From UBA1049 sp964522305 (GTDB taxonomy: Bacteria; Bacillota; Clostridia; Oscillospirales; CAG-382), in contig CAZFVM010000002.1 of the NCBI GenBank assembly GCA_964522305.1, positions 1-47,392 on the forward strand: DNA of 47,392 nucleotides, written 5' to 3'. The translations under genes were made by a program, and so were the position numbers. Numbering within the stretch: position 1 is the first letter of the stretch; every line of letters starts with the position of its first letter. Below the pieces are notes generated by a model that saw nothing but the letters and a program-made list of their open reading frames with translations, had not been told where the DNA came from and did no database searches. Shown here piece after piece: positions 1-8,400 of the stretch.

Positions 1-90
1 AGGAAAATGAATGAATAACACCAATACTATGGAAAGCGCGGACAGCATGGCGGCTAAGGTCAATTTTCTTGTTAAATTTGTTTCAATCAT
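1..90 (-). CDS. ribU: Riboflavin ECF transporter S component, N-terminus only (RibU-like)
   Basis: Only the first 30 codons lie in the window; the gene runs off the left edge. The peptide begins MIETNLTRKLTLAAM and continues into a hydrophobic stretch ending LFIHFP, which is typical of the first membrane helix of RibU-type substrate-binding subunits of energy-coupling-factor transporters. The start follows a GAGGTGAT ribosome site. The strongest support is context: an FMN riboswitch with a terminator lies directly upstream on the same strand, and such switches control riboflavin synthesis or uptake. The first residues fit an uptake protein, not a riboflavin synthesis enzyme. By family knowledge RibU binds riboflavin at the membrane and works with the shared EcfA/EcfA'/EcfT module, which is not in this window. 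Identity is inferred from 30 residues plus the riboswitch. Confidence 0.7.
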   Translation of the reverse strand, partial: MIETNLTRKLTLAAMLSALSIVLVLFIHFP

Positions 91-152
91 TAAATATCAC
101 CTCAAAAATGATAGTCTTTGTTTAATGCTCGGGGTACATAAACAGTAAGGAT

Positions 153-182
153 AAAAAAACCCCCCGTATAAAATACGGGGGA
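153..182 (-). terminator. Rho-independent terminator of the FMN riboswitch
   Basis: On the minus strand a stem CCCCCGTAT / ATACGGGGG with a very small loop is followed by seven T. It lies between the riboswitch aptamer and the transporter start, so it is the expected expression platform: FMN-bound aptamer permits this hairpin and transcription stops before ribU. Confidence 0.85.
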
Positions 183-203
183 CCCTTAATTAACTGTTGT
201 TTT

Positions 204-422
204 GCTTCTCACATCCAGACTATACAACCGTGTAAAACACGATTACTGTCGGTACGGGAATTTCACCCGTTCCTGCAATCGAAGTTAACTTCGACCCAGA
301 CCCTCTTTATAAGGTATTCTGTCCAATTATATGTGATAATTCGCATTGAGAATCATTATATATAATCTTTTAGCTCGCAGACTATAACTGCCGGTAGGGA
401 ATTTCACCCACCCCCGAAGCTT
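204..422 (-). promoter_or_regulatory. FMN riboswitch (RFN element)
   Basis: Read on the minus strand, the element opens with CTTCGGGG, then GGGTGAAATTCCC, ACCGGCAGT and GTCTGCGAG. It closes with a second GGGTGAAATTCCC, ACCGACAGT and AGTCTGGATGTGAGAAG. These are the hallmark conserved blocks of the FMN aptamer, including the two GTGAAATTCC arms and the closing P1 stem (GCTTC near 420 with GAAGC near 204). The middle, at about 300-370, is a variable AT-rich insertion forming the extended arm. The element starts only about 25 nt after the tuf stop, with no terminator between. I see no consensus promoter just upstream, so transcription may come by read-through from tuf. Confidence 0.95.
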
Positions 423-446
423 ATTTGATTGTTAATCTTTAGTTAG

Positions 447-1649
447 TTATGCTATTTCGATAACAACGCCGGAACCGACAGTTCTGCCGCCTTCACGGAT
501 AGCAAAGCGAAGACCCTTCTCGATAGCGATGGGGGTGATAAGCTCTACTCTCATGTCGATGTTATCACCGGGACGGCACATGTCTACTCCATCGGGTAAT
601 GTGATAACCCCGGTAACGTCAGTTGTTCTGAAATAAAACTGGGGACGATAGTTGGAAAAGAAGGGCTTATGACGGCCGCCTTCCTTCTCGGTAAGAACAT
701 AAACCTGACCGACAAACTTGGTCAAGGGCTTGATGGAACCGGGTTTCGCAAGAACTTGTCCTCTTTCGATCTCAGTCCTGTCAACGCCTCTGAGCAATGC
801 GCCGATGTTGTCTCCGGCTTCTGCAAAGTCAAGCAGCTTACGGAACATCTCTATTCCTGTAACAACAGTCTTCCTGGCTTGGTTGGAAAGTCCGACAATC
901 TCAACTTCTTCGGAAAGCTTAATTTGTCCTCTTTCAACTCTACCGGTAGCAACCGTTCCGCGACCTGTGATGGAGAATACGTCTTCAACAGGCATCAAGA
1001 AGGGGAGCTCGTCGTTCCTTGCGGGAGTAGGAATAAAGTCATCAACAGCTGCCATAAGCTCGAATATAGGAGCGTATGCGGGATCTGTGGGATCCGTAGA
1101 CTCGGACACAAGTGCGTCTCTTGCAGAACCTCTGATTATCGGAATATCGTCGCCGGGGAAGTCATACTCGCTAAGAAGCTCTCTGATTTCCATCTCGACT
1201 AAATCCAACAACTCGGGATCGTCAACTAAATCGACTTTGTTCATGAATACGACCATTGTGGGAACGCCAACCTGACGGGCAAGCAGAATATGCTCGCGGG
1301 TCTGCTGCATAGGACCGTCTGTACCGGCTACAACAAGAATAGCACCGTCCATCTGTGCGGCACCGGTGATCATGTTCTTTACGTAGTCAGCATGTCCGGG
1401 ACAGTCAACGTGAGCGTAGTGACGGTTCTCGGTCTGATATTCGACGTGACGGGTACTAATTGTTATACCTCTTGCTTTTTCTTCCGGAGCGTTATCTATC
1501 TGTTCGTATGCTAACTGCTGAACGGAGTCATCCCCGAGAGAAAGGGTCTTGGTGATAGCAGCGGTCAAAGTGGTCTTACCGTGGTCAACGTGACCGATGG
1601 TACCAATATTTACGTGTGGTTTTGTTCTTTCGAACTTTGCTTTTGCCAT
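447..1649 (-). CDS. tuf: Translation elongation factor Tu
   Basis: EF-Tu carries aminoacyl-tRNA to the ribosomal A site as a GTP complex in the cytoplasm. The 400-residue length is normal. The G1 loop GHVDHGKT is at about residues 19-26, the G3 motif DCPGHADYVKNM at about 82-93, and NKVD follows VVFM. Domains 2 and 3 follow, with typical blocks such as GRGTVATGRVERG and the C-terminal REGGRTVGSGVV. The usual GPMPQTREH reads GPMQQTREH here. The ATG follows an AGGAGG site. It is the last gene of the rpsL-rpsG-fusA-tuf set, 94 nt after fusA. A good promoter lies in that gap, so tuf can be transcribed both with the operon and alone. No terminator is visible before the FMN riboswitch that follows. 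Confidence 0.99.
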   Translation of the reverse strand: MAKAKFERTKPHVNIGTIGHVDHGKTTLTAAITKTLSLGDDSVQQLAYEQIDNAPEEKARGITISTRHVEYQTENRHYAHVDCPGHADYVKNMITGAAQMDGAILVVAGTDGPMQQTREHILLARQVGVPTMVVFMNKVDLVDDPELLDLVEMEIRELLSEYDFPGDDIPIIRGSARDALVSESTDPTDPAYAPIFELMAAVDDFIPTPARNDELPFLMPVEDVFSITGRGTVATGRVERGQIKLSEEVEIVGLSNQARKTVVTGIEMFRKLLDFAEAGDNIGALLRGVDRTEIERGQVLAKPGSIKPLTKFVGQVYVLTEKEGGRHKPFFSNYRPQFYFRTTDVTGVITLPDGVDMCRPGDNIDMRVELITPIAIEKGLRFAIREGGRTVGSGVVIEIA

Positions 1650-1688
1650 TATGTTTCCTCCTATTATATCTTTGTTCGATATAGATTT

Positions 1689-1716
1689 ATTATATAGTTT
1701 TTTTGTTGTCTGTCAA
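1689..1716 (-). promoter_or_regulatory. Promoter for tuf
   Basis: On the minus strand TTGACA (1711-1716) is followed after 16 bases by TATAAT (1689-1694). Both boxes are perfect sigma-A consensus. It lies between fusA and tuf, about 40 bases before the tuf start, and probably boosts EF-Tu synthesis above the rest of the operon. Confidence 0.8.
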
Positions 1717-1743
1717 GGCTTTTAGCCTTTTTTCCCGGTGTTG

Positions 1744-3825
1744 TCAGCGGTCTACACACATCTTTCCGCTCAATTCATCCTGCAAAGCTTTGGAAACGAC
1801 TGCATAATGACTGGGTTCCATAGAATATTGTCCTCTGCCCTGGGTCTTTGACCTCAAATCCGTCGCATATCCAAACATAGAGGATAAAGGAACTTCAGCC
1901 AAAATCTGCTGACCGCCCGCTATAGGCTCCATATCCTTGATAGCTCCTCTTCTGGAGGTAATATCCCCCATAACTTCTCCCATATAATCGTCGGGTGTTG
2001 TAACCACTACCTTCATTATGGGTTCGGTAAGTATTGGAGCTGCCTTTCTCATGGCGTTTCTAAATCCCATGGAAGCGGCAATTTTATATGCCAGCTCCGA
2101 GGAGTCCACCTCGTGGTAAGAGCCGTCGGTAAGAGTAACAATAACATCCACTACATTATAACCTGCAACTGTACCGGATAACATTGCACTCTTTATTCCG
2201 TCTTCTATGGACGAAATGTACTCTTTGGGAATGGCTCCGCCAATTATCTTGTTTACAAACTTGAATCCCTCACCGGCTTCGTTGGGTTCTATGGTTATCT
2301 TGACATGACCATATTGACCTCTACCACCGGATTGACGGACATATCTGCTGTCTTCTTCGGCAGCTTTGGTAATGGTCTCTCTGTAAGAAACCTGGGGTTT
2401 GCCTACATTCGCCTCTACCTTAAACTCCCGGAGTAACCGGTCTACTATTATCTCGAGGTGCAATTCTCCCATCCCCGCTATGATAGTCTGTCCGGTCTCT
2501 TCATCGGTGTAAGCTTTAAAAGTGGGATCTTCCTCCGCCAATCGAGATAAAGCTACCCCCATTTTTTCCTGGCCTGCCTTGGTCTTTGGCTCTATTGCCA
2601 CCATAATAACCGGCTCGGGAAAATTCATAGACTCTAAGACTATGGGGTTTCTTTCGTCACATAGCGTGTCCCCGGTGGTGGTGTTCTTTACCCCCACTAT
2701 GGCTACAATGTCCCCTGCCCTTACTTCGGAAAGATCCTCTCTGTGGTTGGCATGCATAAGCATAATCCGACCCAGCCTCTCCCTGGTCCCTCTGACTGAG
2801 TTGTAAACCATAGAACCGGAAGCTATTTTGCCGGAATAAACCCGCATAAAGCAAAGTTTACCCACATAAGGGTCCGCCATTATTTTGAAAGCAAGGGCGG
2901 AAAAAGGCGCATCGTCATCGGAAGGTCTTTCCGCTTCTTCCCCGGTCTTGGGGTGAGTGCCTTTTATTGGTGGAACATCCAAGGGTGACGGCATGTAATC
3001 CACCACCGCGTCCAAAAGCTTTTGTACACCTTTGTTCTTATATGAGGTACCGCATACCACCGGAACCATCTGGTTGGTTATGGTAGCTTCTCGGATTGCA
3101 GTCTTGAGCTCTTCTTCGGTAAGTTCTTTACCTTCGAGATACTTCTCTAAAAGAGTGTCATCAATCTCGGCTACATGCTCTAACAGCTCTTGGCGAAAAC
3201 TCTCTGCTCTGTCTGCCATGTCCTGTGGAATTTCGGTTTCTTTTATCTCATTGCCCACATCGTCGAGATAGATATAGGCCTTCATCTTTACAAGGTCTAT
3301 GATGCCGGAAAAGTCGCTCTCGGCACCTATGGGCAATTGAATGGGAACGGCGTTTGCCTTCAAACGGTCCCTGACCATATCTACTACCTTATAAAAATCC
3401 GCACCGGTTATGTCCATTTTGTTGATGTAACACATCCTGGGCACTTGGTATTTATCTGCTTGACGCCATACTGTCTCGGACTGTGGCTCTACCCCGCCCT
3501 TAGCGCATAATACGGTAACCGACCCATCCAGAACTCTCAAAGAACGTTCTACTTCAACAGTAAAGTCAACGTGTCCGGGGGTGTCGATAATATTTATTCT
3601 GTGGTCCTCCCAATAACAGGTGGTAGCAGCAGAGGTTATTGTTATGCCTCTTTCCTGCTCTTGTTCCATCCAGTCCATGGTAGCGGCACCCTCGTGAACC
3701 TCGCCCATTCTGTAGGTCTTTCCCGTATAAAACAATATGCGCTCGGTTGTGGTTGTCTTTCCCGCATCGATGTGAGCCATTATCCCGATATTGCGATAGC
3801 GCTCAAGGGGGTATTGTCTCGGCAT
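1744..3825 (-). CDS. fusA: Translation elongation factor G
   Basis: EF-G is the GTPase that drives translocation of tRNA and mRNA on the ribosome and, with ribosome recycling factor, splits post-termination ribosomes. The 693 residues match the usual length. The P-loop AHIDAGKT is at about 17-24, the switch region ERGITITSAATT follows, then DTPGHVDFTVEVERS and NKMD. Later domains include the conserved RQSGGRGQYGHV in domain IV and a C-terminal TQGRGQYSMEPSHY. The ATG follows AAGGAG. It lies between rpsG and tuf in the str operon. A second, divergent EF-G paralogue is encoded at 39984-42056; this copy has the standard motifs and is surely the main factor. Confidence 0.99.
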   Translation of the reverse strand: MPRQYPLERYRNIGIMAHIDAGKTTTTERILFYTGKTYRMGEVHEGAATMDWMEQEQERGITITSAATTCYWEDHRINIIDTPGHVDFTVEVERSLRVLDGSVTVLCAKGGVEPQSETVWRQADKYQVPRMCYINKMDITGADFYKVVDMVRDRLKANAVPIQLPIGAESDFSGIIDLVKMKAYIYLDDVGNEIKETEIPQDMADRAESFRQELLEHVAEIDDTLLEKYLEGKELTEEELKTAIREATITNQMVPVVCGTSYKNKGVQKLLDAVVDYMPSPLDVPPIKGTHPKTGEEAERPSDDDAPFSALAFKIMADPYVGKLCFMRVYSGKIASGSMVYNSVRGTRERLGRIMLMHANHREDLSEVRAGDIVAIVGVKNTTTGDTLCDERNPIVLESMNFPEPVIMVAIEPKTKAGQEKMGVALSRLAEEDPTFKAYTDEETGQTIIAGMGELHLEIIVDRLLREFKVEANVGKPQVSYRETITKAAEEDSRYVRQSGGRGQYGHVKITIEPNEAGEGFKFVNKIIGGAIPKEYISSIEDGIKSAMLSGTVAGYNVVDVIVTLTDGSYHEVDSSELAYKIAASMGFRNAMRKAAPILTEPIMKVVVTTPDDYMGEVMGDITSRRGAIKDMEPIAGGQQILAEVPLSSMFGYATDLRSKTQGRGQYSMEPSHYAVVSKALQDELSGKMCVDR

Positions 3826-3851
3826 ATATTTCTCCTTAATGGTAATACTCT

Positions 3852-3874
3852 AAAACAACCGCCGCGGTTGTTTT
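3852..3874 (-). other. Strong hairpin between rpsG and fusA
   Basis: AAAACAACCG and CGGTTGTTTT form a perfect 10-bp stem with a three-base loop in the 97-nt rpsG-fusA gap. On the minus strand the 3' arm ends in TTTT but then reads AGAG, so it is at best a weak attenuator. It could instead be an RNA-processing or stability element. Nothing on the plus strand here needs a terminator. Confidence 0.5.
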
Positions 3875-3922
3875 GTTTTGCGAGTGTAATATAAACGATA
3901 AACCTCTGTTAATGTATGGGGT

Positions 3923-4393
3923 TTACCATCTGTAATGAGCAAAAGCTTTGTTTGCTTCTGCCATCTTGTGAACATCTTCTTTTCTCTTAACGGCTCCGCC
4001 GGTACCGTTAGCAGCATCGATTATTTCTGCCGCCAAACGCTCGGACATCCTTCTGTCGCTTCTGGCTCTGGAATAAGTCTTAAGCCAGCGCAAACCGAGA
4101 GTCTGTCTTCTTTCCGGACGAACTTCCATGGGCACTTGGTAGTTTGAACCACCCCTGCGAACAGCTTTTACTTCCAGGGTTGGCATTATATTTTCCATTG
4201 CCTTTTGGAATTGTTCCAGCGGATCCTGGCCCGTTCTTTGTTCTACTAACTCAAAGGCATCGTAGACTATCTTCTGTGCAATACCTTTTTTGCCGTCCAA
4301 CATAATATTGTTGATAAGCTTTGTTACCAAAGTAGAATTATAAAGAGGATCGGGCAAAACGTCTCTTTTGAATCCGTGCTCTCTTCTTGGCAC
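3923..4393 (-). CDS. rpsG: 30S ribosomal protein S7
   Basis: S7 is a primary 16S rRNA-binding protein that nucleates the head of the 30S subunit. I place the start at GTG (4391-4393), giving 156 residues, the usual length, and the family N-terminus (M)PRREHGFKRDVLPDPLYNS. An in-frame ATG six codons upstream (4411) overlaps the AAGGAGG ribosome site and is not the start: that site sits seven bases before the GTG. Typical blocks include INNIMLDGKKGIA, VRRGGSNYQVPMEV and a C-terminal KMAEANKAFAHYRW. It follows rpsL after an unusually long spacer of about 196 nt containing several inverted repeats, and precedes fusA. Confidence 0.97.
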   Translation of the reverse strand: MPRREHGFKRDVLPDPLYNSTLVTKLINNIMLDGKKGIAQKIVYDAFELVEQRTGQDPLEQFQKAMENIMPTLEVKAVRRGGSNYQVPMEVRPERRQTLGLRWLKTYSRARSDRRMSERLAAEIIDAANGTGGAVKRKEDVHKMAEANKAFAHYRW

Positions 4394-4589
4394 TATACTT
4401 CCCTCCTTCATAATGATTACCGATCATGTTGTCGATCGGCTTCAATGAGCTCATAGGTACTCGAAAAATTTTTCGTAAGTGCTAATGACGAGAACAACTA
4501 TATCAAAGGGTAAAAATACCAATATGTAGTATCAGTCATTAGACACGAACAAAATCCATTCTTTTCCTTAAAATAGATTTGACAATCTA
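4394..4589 (-). promoter_or_regulatory. Long structured rpsL-rpsG spacer, possible r-protein control element
   Basis: Within this 196-nt intercistronic region I see four inverted repeats. They are AATAGATT/AATCTATT (4572-4591, over the rpsL stop); CTAATGAC/GTCATTAG (arms 4482-4489 and 4535-4542); the palindrome CGAAAAATTTTTCG (4462-4475); and CCGATC/GATCGG (4420-4439) just before the rpsG ribosome site. In E. coli S7 represses translation by binding the rpsL-rpsG spacer; whether that applies here is inference. None of the hairpins is followed by a clean T-run. Confidence 0.4.
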
Positions 4590-5000
4590 TTAGTTGTCAC
4601 TCTTGGCTCCGTACTTGGAACGGCCTTGCTTTCTGTTTGCCACCCCTTGGGTATCAAGAGTGCCACGGATAATGTGGTATCGAACACCGGGTAGGTCCTT
4701 TATTCTGCCGCCTCTTATCAAGACGACCGAGTGTTCCTGAAGGTTGTGTCCAATCCCCGGAATGTAAGCGGTAACTTCCATACCGTTTGTAAGCCTCACC
4801 CTTGCTATCTTTCTCTGGGCAGAGTTAGGCTTCTTGGGGGTCATTATAGCAACCCTGGTACAAACCCCTCTCTTTTGCGGAGACTCATTAACGACGATAC
4901 TTTTCTTTATCGAGTTAATGCTTCTGTGCAAAGCGGGAGACTTGGATTTGTAAACACTCTTTTGCCTACCGTGTCTCACCAACTGGTTAAATGTTGGCAT
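4590..5000 (-). CDS. rpsL: 30S ribosomal protein S12
   Basis: S12 lies at the decoding centre of the 30S subunit and contributes to accuracy. The 136 residues fit the family. Conserved blocks are MPTFNQLVRHGR at the N-terminus, TPKKPNSAQRK, YIPGIGHNLQEHSVVLIRGG and KDLPGVRYHIIRGTLD. The two lysines linked to streptomycin resistance when mutated (in TPKKPNSA and GRIKDLPG) are wild type. The ATG follows AAAGGAGGG. It is the first gene of the operon rpsL-rpsG-fusA-tuf, driven by a consensus promoter at 5037-5065. Confidence 0.99.
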   Translation of the reverse strand: MPTFNQLVRHGRQKSVYKSKSPALHRSINSIKKSIVVNESPQKRGVCTRVAIMTPKKPNSAQRKIARVRLTNGMEVTAYIPGIGHNLQEHSVVLIRGGRIKDLPGVRYHIIRGTLDTQGVANRKQGRSKYGAKSDN

Positions 5001-5036
5001 TTTTTCCCTCCTTTCTTAAAAATTCGCAACGAAGTA

Positions 5037-5065
5037 ATTATACATAAACACAAAAACTTTGTCAA
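5037..5065 (-). promoter_or_regulatory. Promoter of the rpsL-rpsG-fusA-tuf operon
   Basis: On the minus strand a perfect TTGACA (5060-5065) and a perfect TATAAT (5037-5042) are separated by exactly 17 bases. The expected transcript starts about 30 bases before the rpsL start codon. It separates this operon from rpoBC and the L7Ae gene upstream. Confidence 0.9.
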
Positions 5066-5148
5066 TAGTTGTAAATTCACCAAAAGTATTGTGTGGTTGC
5101 AATATAAATGAGCATTTATATATAAATGGGCATTTTTGTGATTAATTC

Positions 5149-5406
5149 TTATGATTTATCGGTTTCGTATTCGGTTATTATTGCGGTGGGTACTTCAACT
5201 CCCGCCTGCTTTGCCAACTCCTGGCTGGTGTGAGTGATATCGATATCCGTCAACCCAACTTTTTTCGCTTCTTCCAGAATGCTTCTTGAAAAGCAACTGT
5301 CAGCGTCTCGAGCGAGCATAACCTTCTTGGCTTTACCGGAGCGAATGACTTTTAGGGATTGATTCTTGCCCACAACCCTACTTCGCCCTTCGGCACCTTC
5401 AGACAT
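5149..5406 (-). CDS. L7Ae-family RNA-binding protein (YbxF-like)
   Basis: This 85-residue protein belongs to the L7Ae/L30e/S12e/Gadd45 family, whose bacterial YbxF-type members bind kink-turn RNA. Family features are the core KKVMLARDADSCFSRSILEEAKK and the following helix-strand pattern ending TAIITEYETDKS. In Firmicutes such a protein is commonly encoded between rpoC and rpsL, exactly as here: 31 nt after rpoC and before the rpsL promoter. The ATG follows GGAGGTTAAC. No terminator is obvious after it; a 16-bp palindrome CATTTATATATAAATG at 5113-5128 lacks a T-run. The RNA target in this organism is unknown. Confidence 0.9.
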   Translation of the reverse strand: MSEGAEGRSRVVGKNQSLKVIRSGKAKKVMLARDADSCFSRSILEEAKKVGLTDIDITHTSQELAKQAGVEVPTAIITEYETDKS

Positions 5407-5437
5407 AGTTAACCTCCGTTAATACTATAAAAAACAA

Positions 5438-8400
5438 TTATTCCTCTATATCCATCCCGTCAAAGACATGCTGGTAACTTCTGCCGGTGTCTACTTCCAC
5501 ATCCCTGTAAACCTGCATACCCGTACCTGCGGGGATGAGCTTTCCTATGATGACGTTCTCTTTGAGACCTATCAAGGGATCCCTTTTGCCCTTTATCGCA
5601 GCATCGGTCAAAACCTTTGTGGTTTCTTGGAAGGACGCTGCCGATAGGAAGGACTCTGTGGACAAAGAAGCTTTTGTGATACCGAGTAGCATGGGGGTAC
5701 CTACTGCTTCTTCCTTGGGCATCTTTGCGGGGTTCTTCTCGTTGTATGCGGATATCTTTTCGTTTTCTTCGATAAACGAAGCTATATCCACCGCCGAACC
5801 CATCAACAAATCAGTGGAACCCGGGGATTCGACCTTAATCTTGCGGGTCATCTGACGGGCAATAACTTCAATATGCTTGTCCGCTATTTCAACCGCCTGC
5901 AGTCTATACACCCTTTGGATTTCCTTGATAATGTATTCGTACACTTCATCCAATCCGGATATTCTGAGGATGTCTGCCGGGTTCTCGGTGCCATCGGTCA
6001 GTTTTTGACCTTTTTGTACCTTATCCCCGTCTTCGACTATTATCTTGGTCTGAATGGGAATAGAAACTGCCTTTTCTTCTCCGGTTTCTTCATCGGTAAC
6101 CACCAGCTGCTTTAGACGCTTGGCGTCTTCTATTCTGACCGTTCCGTTATATTCTGCCAAAACTGCAGACCTCTTGGGCTTGCGAGCTTCGAATATTTCT
6201 TCTACTCTGGGCAGACCCTGAGTTATATCTCCCCCGGCAACGCCTCCGCTTTGGAAAGTTCTCATAGTGAGCTGAGTACCCGGCTCGCCAATGGACTGAG
6301 CTGCTATAATACCTACTGCTTCGCCTATGCTAACCGGATGACCGGATGCCAAGTCGGCACCGTAGCAAGAAACACAAGCCCCGTGTTTGGAACGGCAATT
6401 GATAACAGAACGGATATGCACCTTTTCAATTCCGGCTTTGATAATCTTTTCTACATGGTCTTCGTTGATTAGAGTTTGCTTGTCTACTATCACATCGCCG
6501 GTCTTGGGGTCTGTGACTTCACCTATTGTATATCTGCCTATCAAACGGTCCTCGAAGGGCTCTATGATCTCTTCTCTTCCGCTGGAGAATGTATCTACGA
6601 TTTTGTTGATCCAAAGTCCTCTTTGGTCACCGCAATCCTGCTCTCTGATGATAACATCCTGGGATACATCAACCAAACGACGGGTTAGGTAACCTGAGTC
6701 GGCGGTTCTCAATGCCGTATCCGCAAGACCCTTTCTGGCTCCTCTGGCGGCAGTGAAGTATTCTAAAATCTTCATTCCTTCCCGGAAGTTGGCTTTGATA
6801 GGTATTTCTATGGTTTTACCGGCTGCGGAAGACATAAGTCCTCTCATCCCTGCCAACTGTCTTATCTGCTTGATAGAACCTCTGGCTCCGGAGACTGCCA
6901 TAATATTTATGGGGTTGTATTGGTCGAGATTGCGTTGTAGCGCTTCGGTAACCTTATCGTTACAATCTTCCCAAATCTCCACTACCTTGGCGGAACGCTC
7001 CTCGTCGGATAACAAGCCCTTCTTATAGAAATCGGTAATCTTGTCTACCTTGGCGTCAGCCTCTGCCAAAAGATCCTTCTTTTCGGGGGGTACGGTCATA
7101 TCATAGACCGAAATGGTAATAGCGCTCCGGGTGGAGTACCCGAACCCTATCTCTTTTAACTTATCTAACACCTCGGCGGTGAGAGCGTTTCCGTGACGCT
7201 TTATACATCTGTCAACTATGGTCGACAGCTCGTCTTTTGTCACCACAAAATCTATCTCGGGAGTAAACCAGTTAGCCGGGTCACTTCTATCCACAAATCC
7301 CAAATCCTGGGGTAAAGGTTCGTTGAATATAAGTCTGCCTAAAGTGGTCTCGGTAATGCCCCGCTTCATCTCGCCGTTTATTTCTTTTTCTACCATGGTC
7401 TTTATGGGAGCATGAAGACTTACTAAGCCGTTTTGATATGCCATCACAGCTTCTTCGTAGTTTCTGAAGTATTTGCCTTCTCCCATTTCCCCTTCTTTTT
7501 GTAAAGTGAGGTAATAGGAACCCAAAACCATGTCTTGAGAAGGAACGGTGACGGCGTGGCCGTTAACCGGCTTTAACAGGTTGTTTGCCGAAAGCATCAA
7601 GAATCTGGCTTCTGCCTGGGCTTCGGCGGATAAGGGAATGTGCACCGGCATCTGGTCGCCGTCAAAGTCGGCGTTAAACGCTGTACATACTAAGGGGTGG
7701 AGCTGTATCGCTCTTCCCTCTACCAAAACCGGTTCAAAGGCTTGAATGGATAATCTATGCAAGGTGGGAGCGCGGTTTAGTAGTACCGGATGCTCCTTAA
7801 TAACCGCATCCAAAGCGTCCCAAACCTCGGCGTTAGCCCGTTCTACCCGCTTCTTTGCGTCTTTTATGTTGGTGGACTTGCCTGTCGCCACTAAGGTTTT
7901 CATAACAAAGGGCTTAAACAACTCCAACGCCATTTCCTTGGGTAGTCCGCATTGATATATTTTTAACTCGGGTCCTATGACTATAACCGAACGACCGGAA
8001 TAGTCCACCCGCTTACCCAGCAGGTTTTGCCTAAAGCGTCCCTGCTTGCCCTTTAACATATCCGACAAGGACTTCAAAGGACGGTTATTTGGACCGGTAA
8101 CAGGTCTGCCCCTTCTGCCGTTATCGATTAAAGCATCCACCGATTCTTGCAGCATTCGCTTTTCGTTACGCACTATAATATCGGGGGCATTTAGCTCCAA
8201 CAATCTCTTTAATCTGTTGTTGCGGTTGATTACCCTGCGGTAAAGGTCGTTTAGGTCACTGGTGGCAAACCTGCCGCCATCCAATTGAACCATAGGCCTT
8301 ATTTCCGGAGGTATTATGGGAAGTGCCTCCATAATCATCCACTCGGGACGGTTGCCGGACAAGCGGAAAGCCTCTACTACTTCCAGACGCTTTATTGCCC

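Noticed and set aside
1717..1735. AAGGCTTTTAGCC followed by a T-run, looking like a plus-strand terminator
   Set aside because: There is no plus-strand gene before it; on the minus strand it has the T-run on the wrong side and overlaps the tuf -35 box.
4399..4411. ATG at 4411 as rpsG start
   Set aside because: It overlaps the AAGGAGG ribosome site that serves the GTG at 4393, and the GTG gives the standard S7 N-terminus and length.
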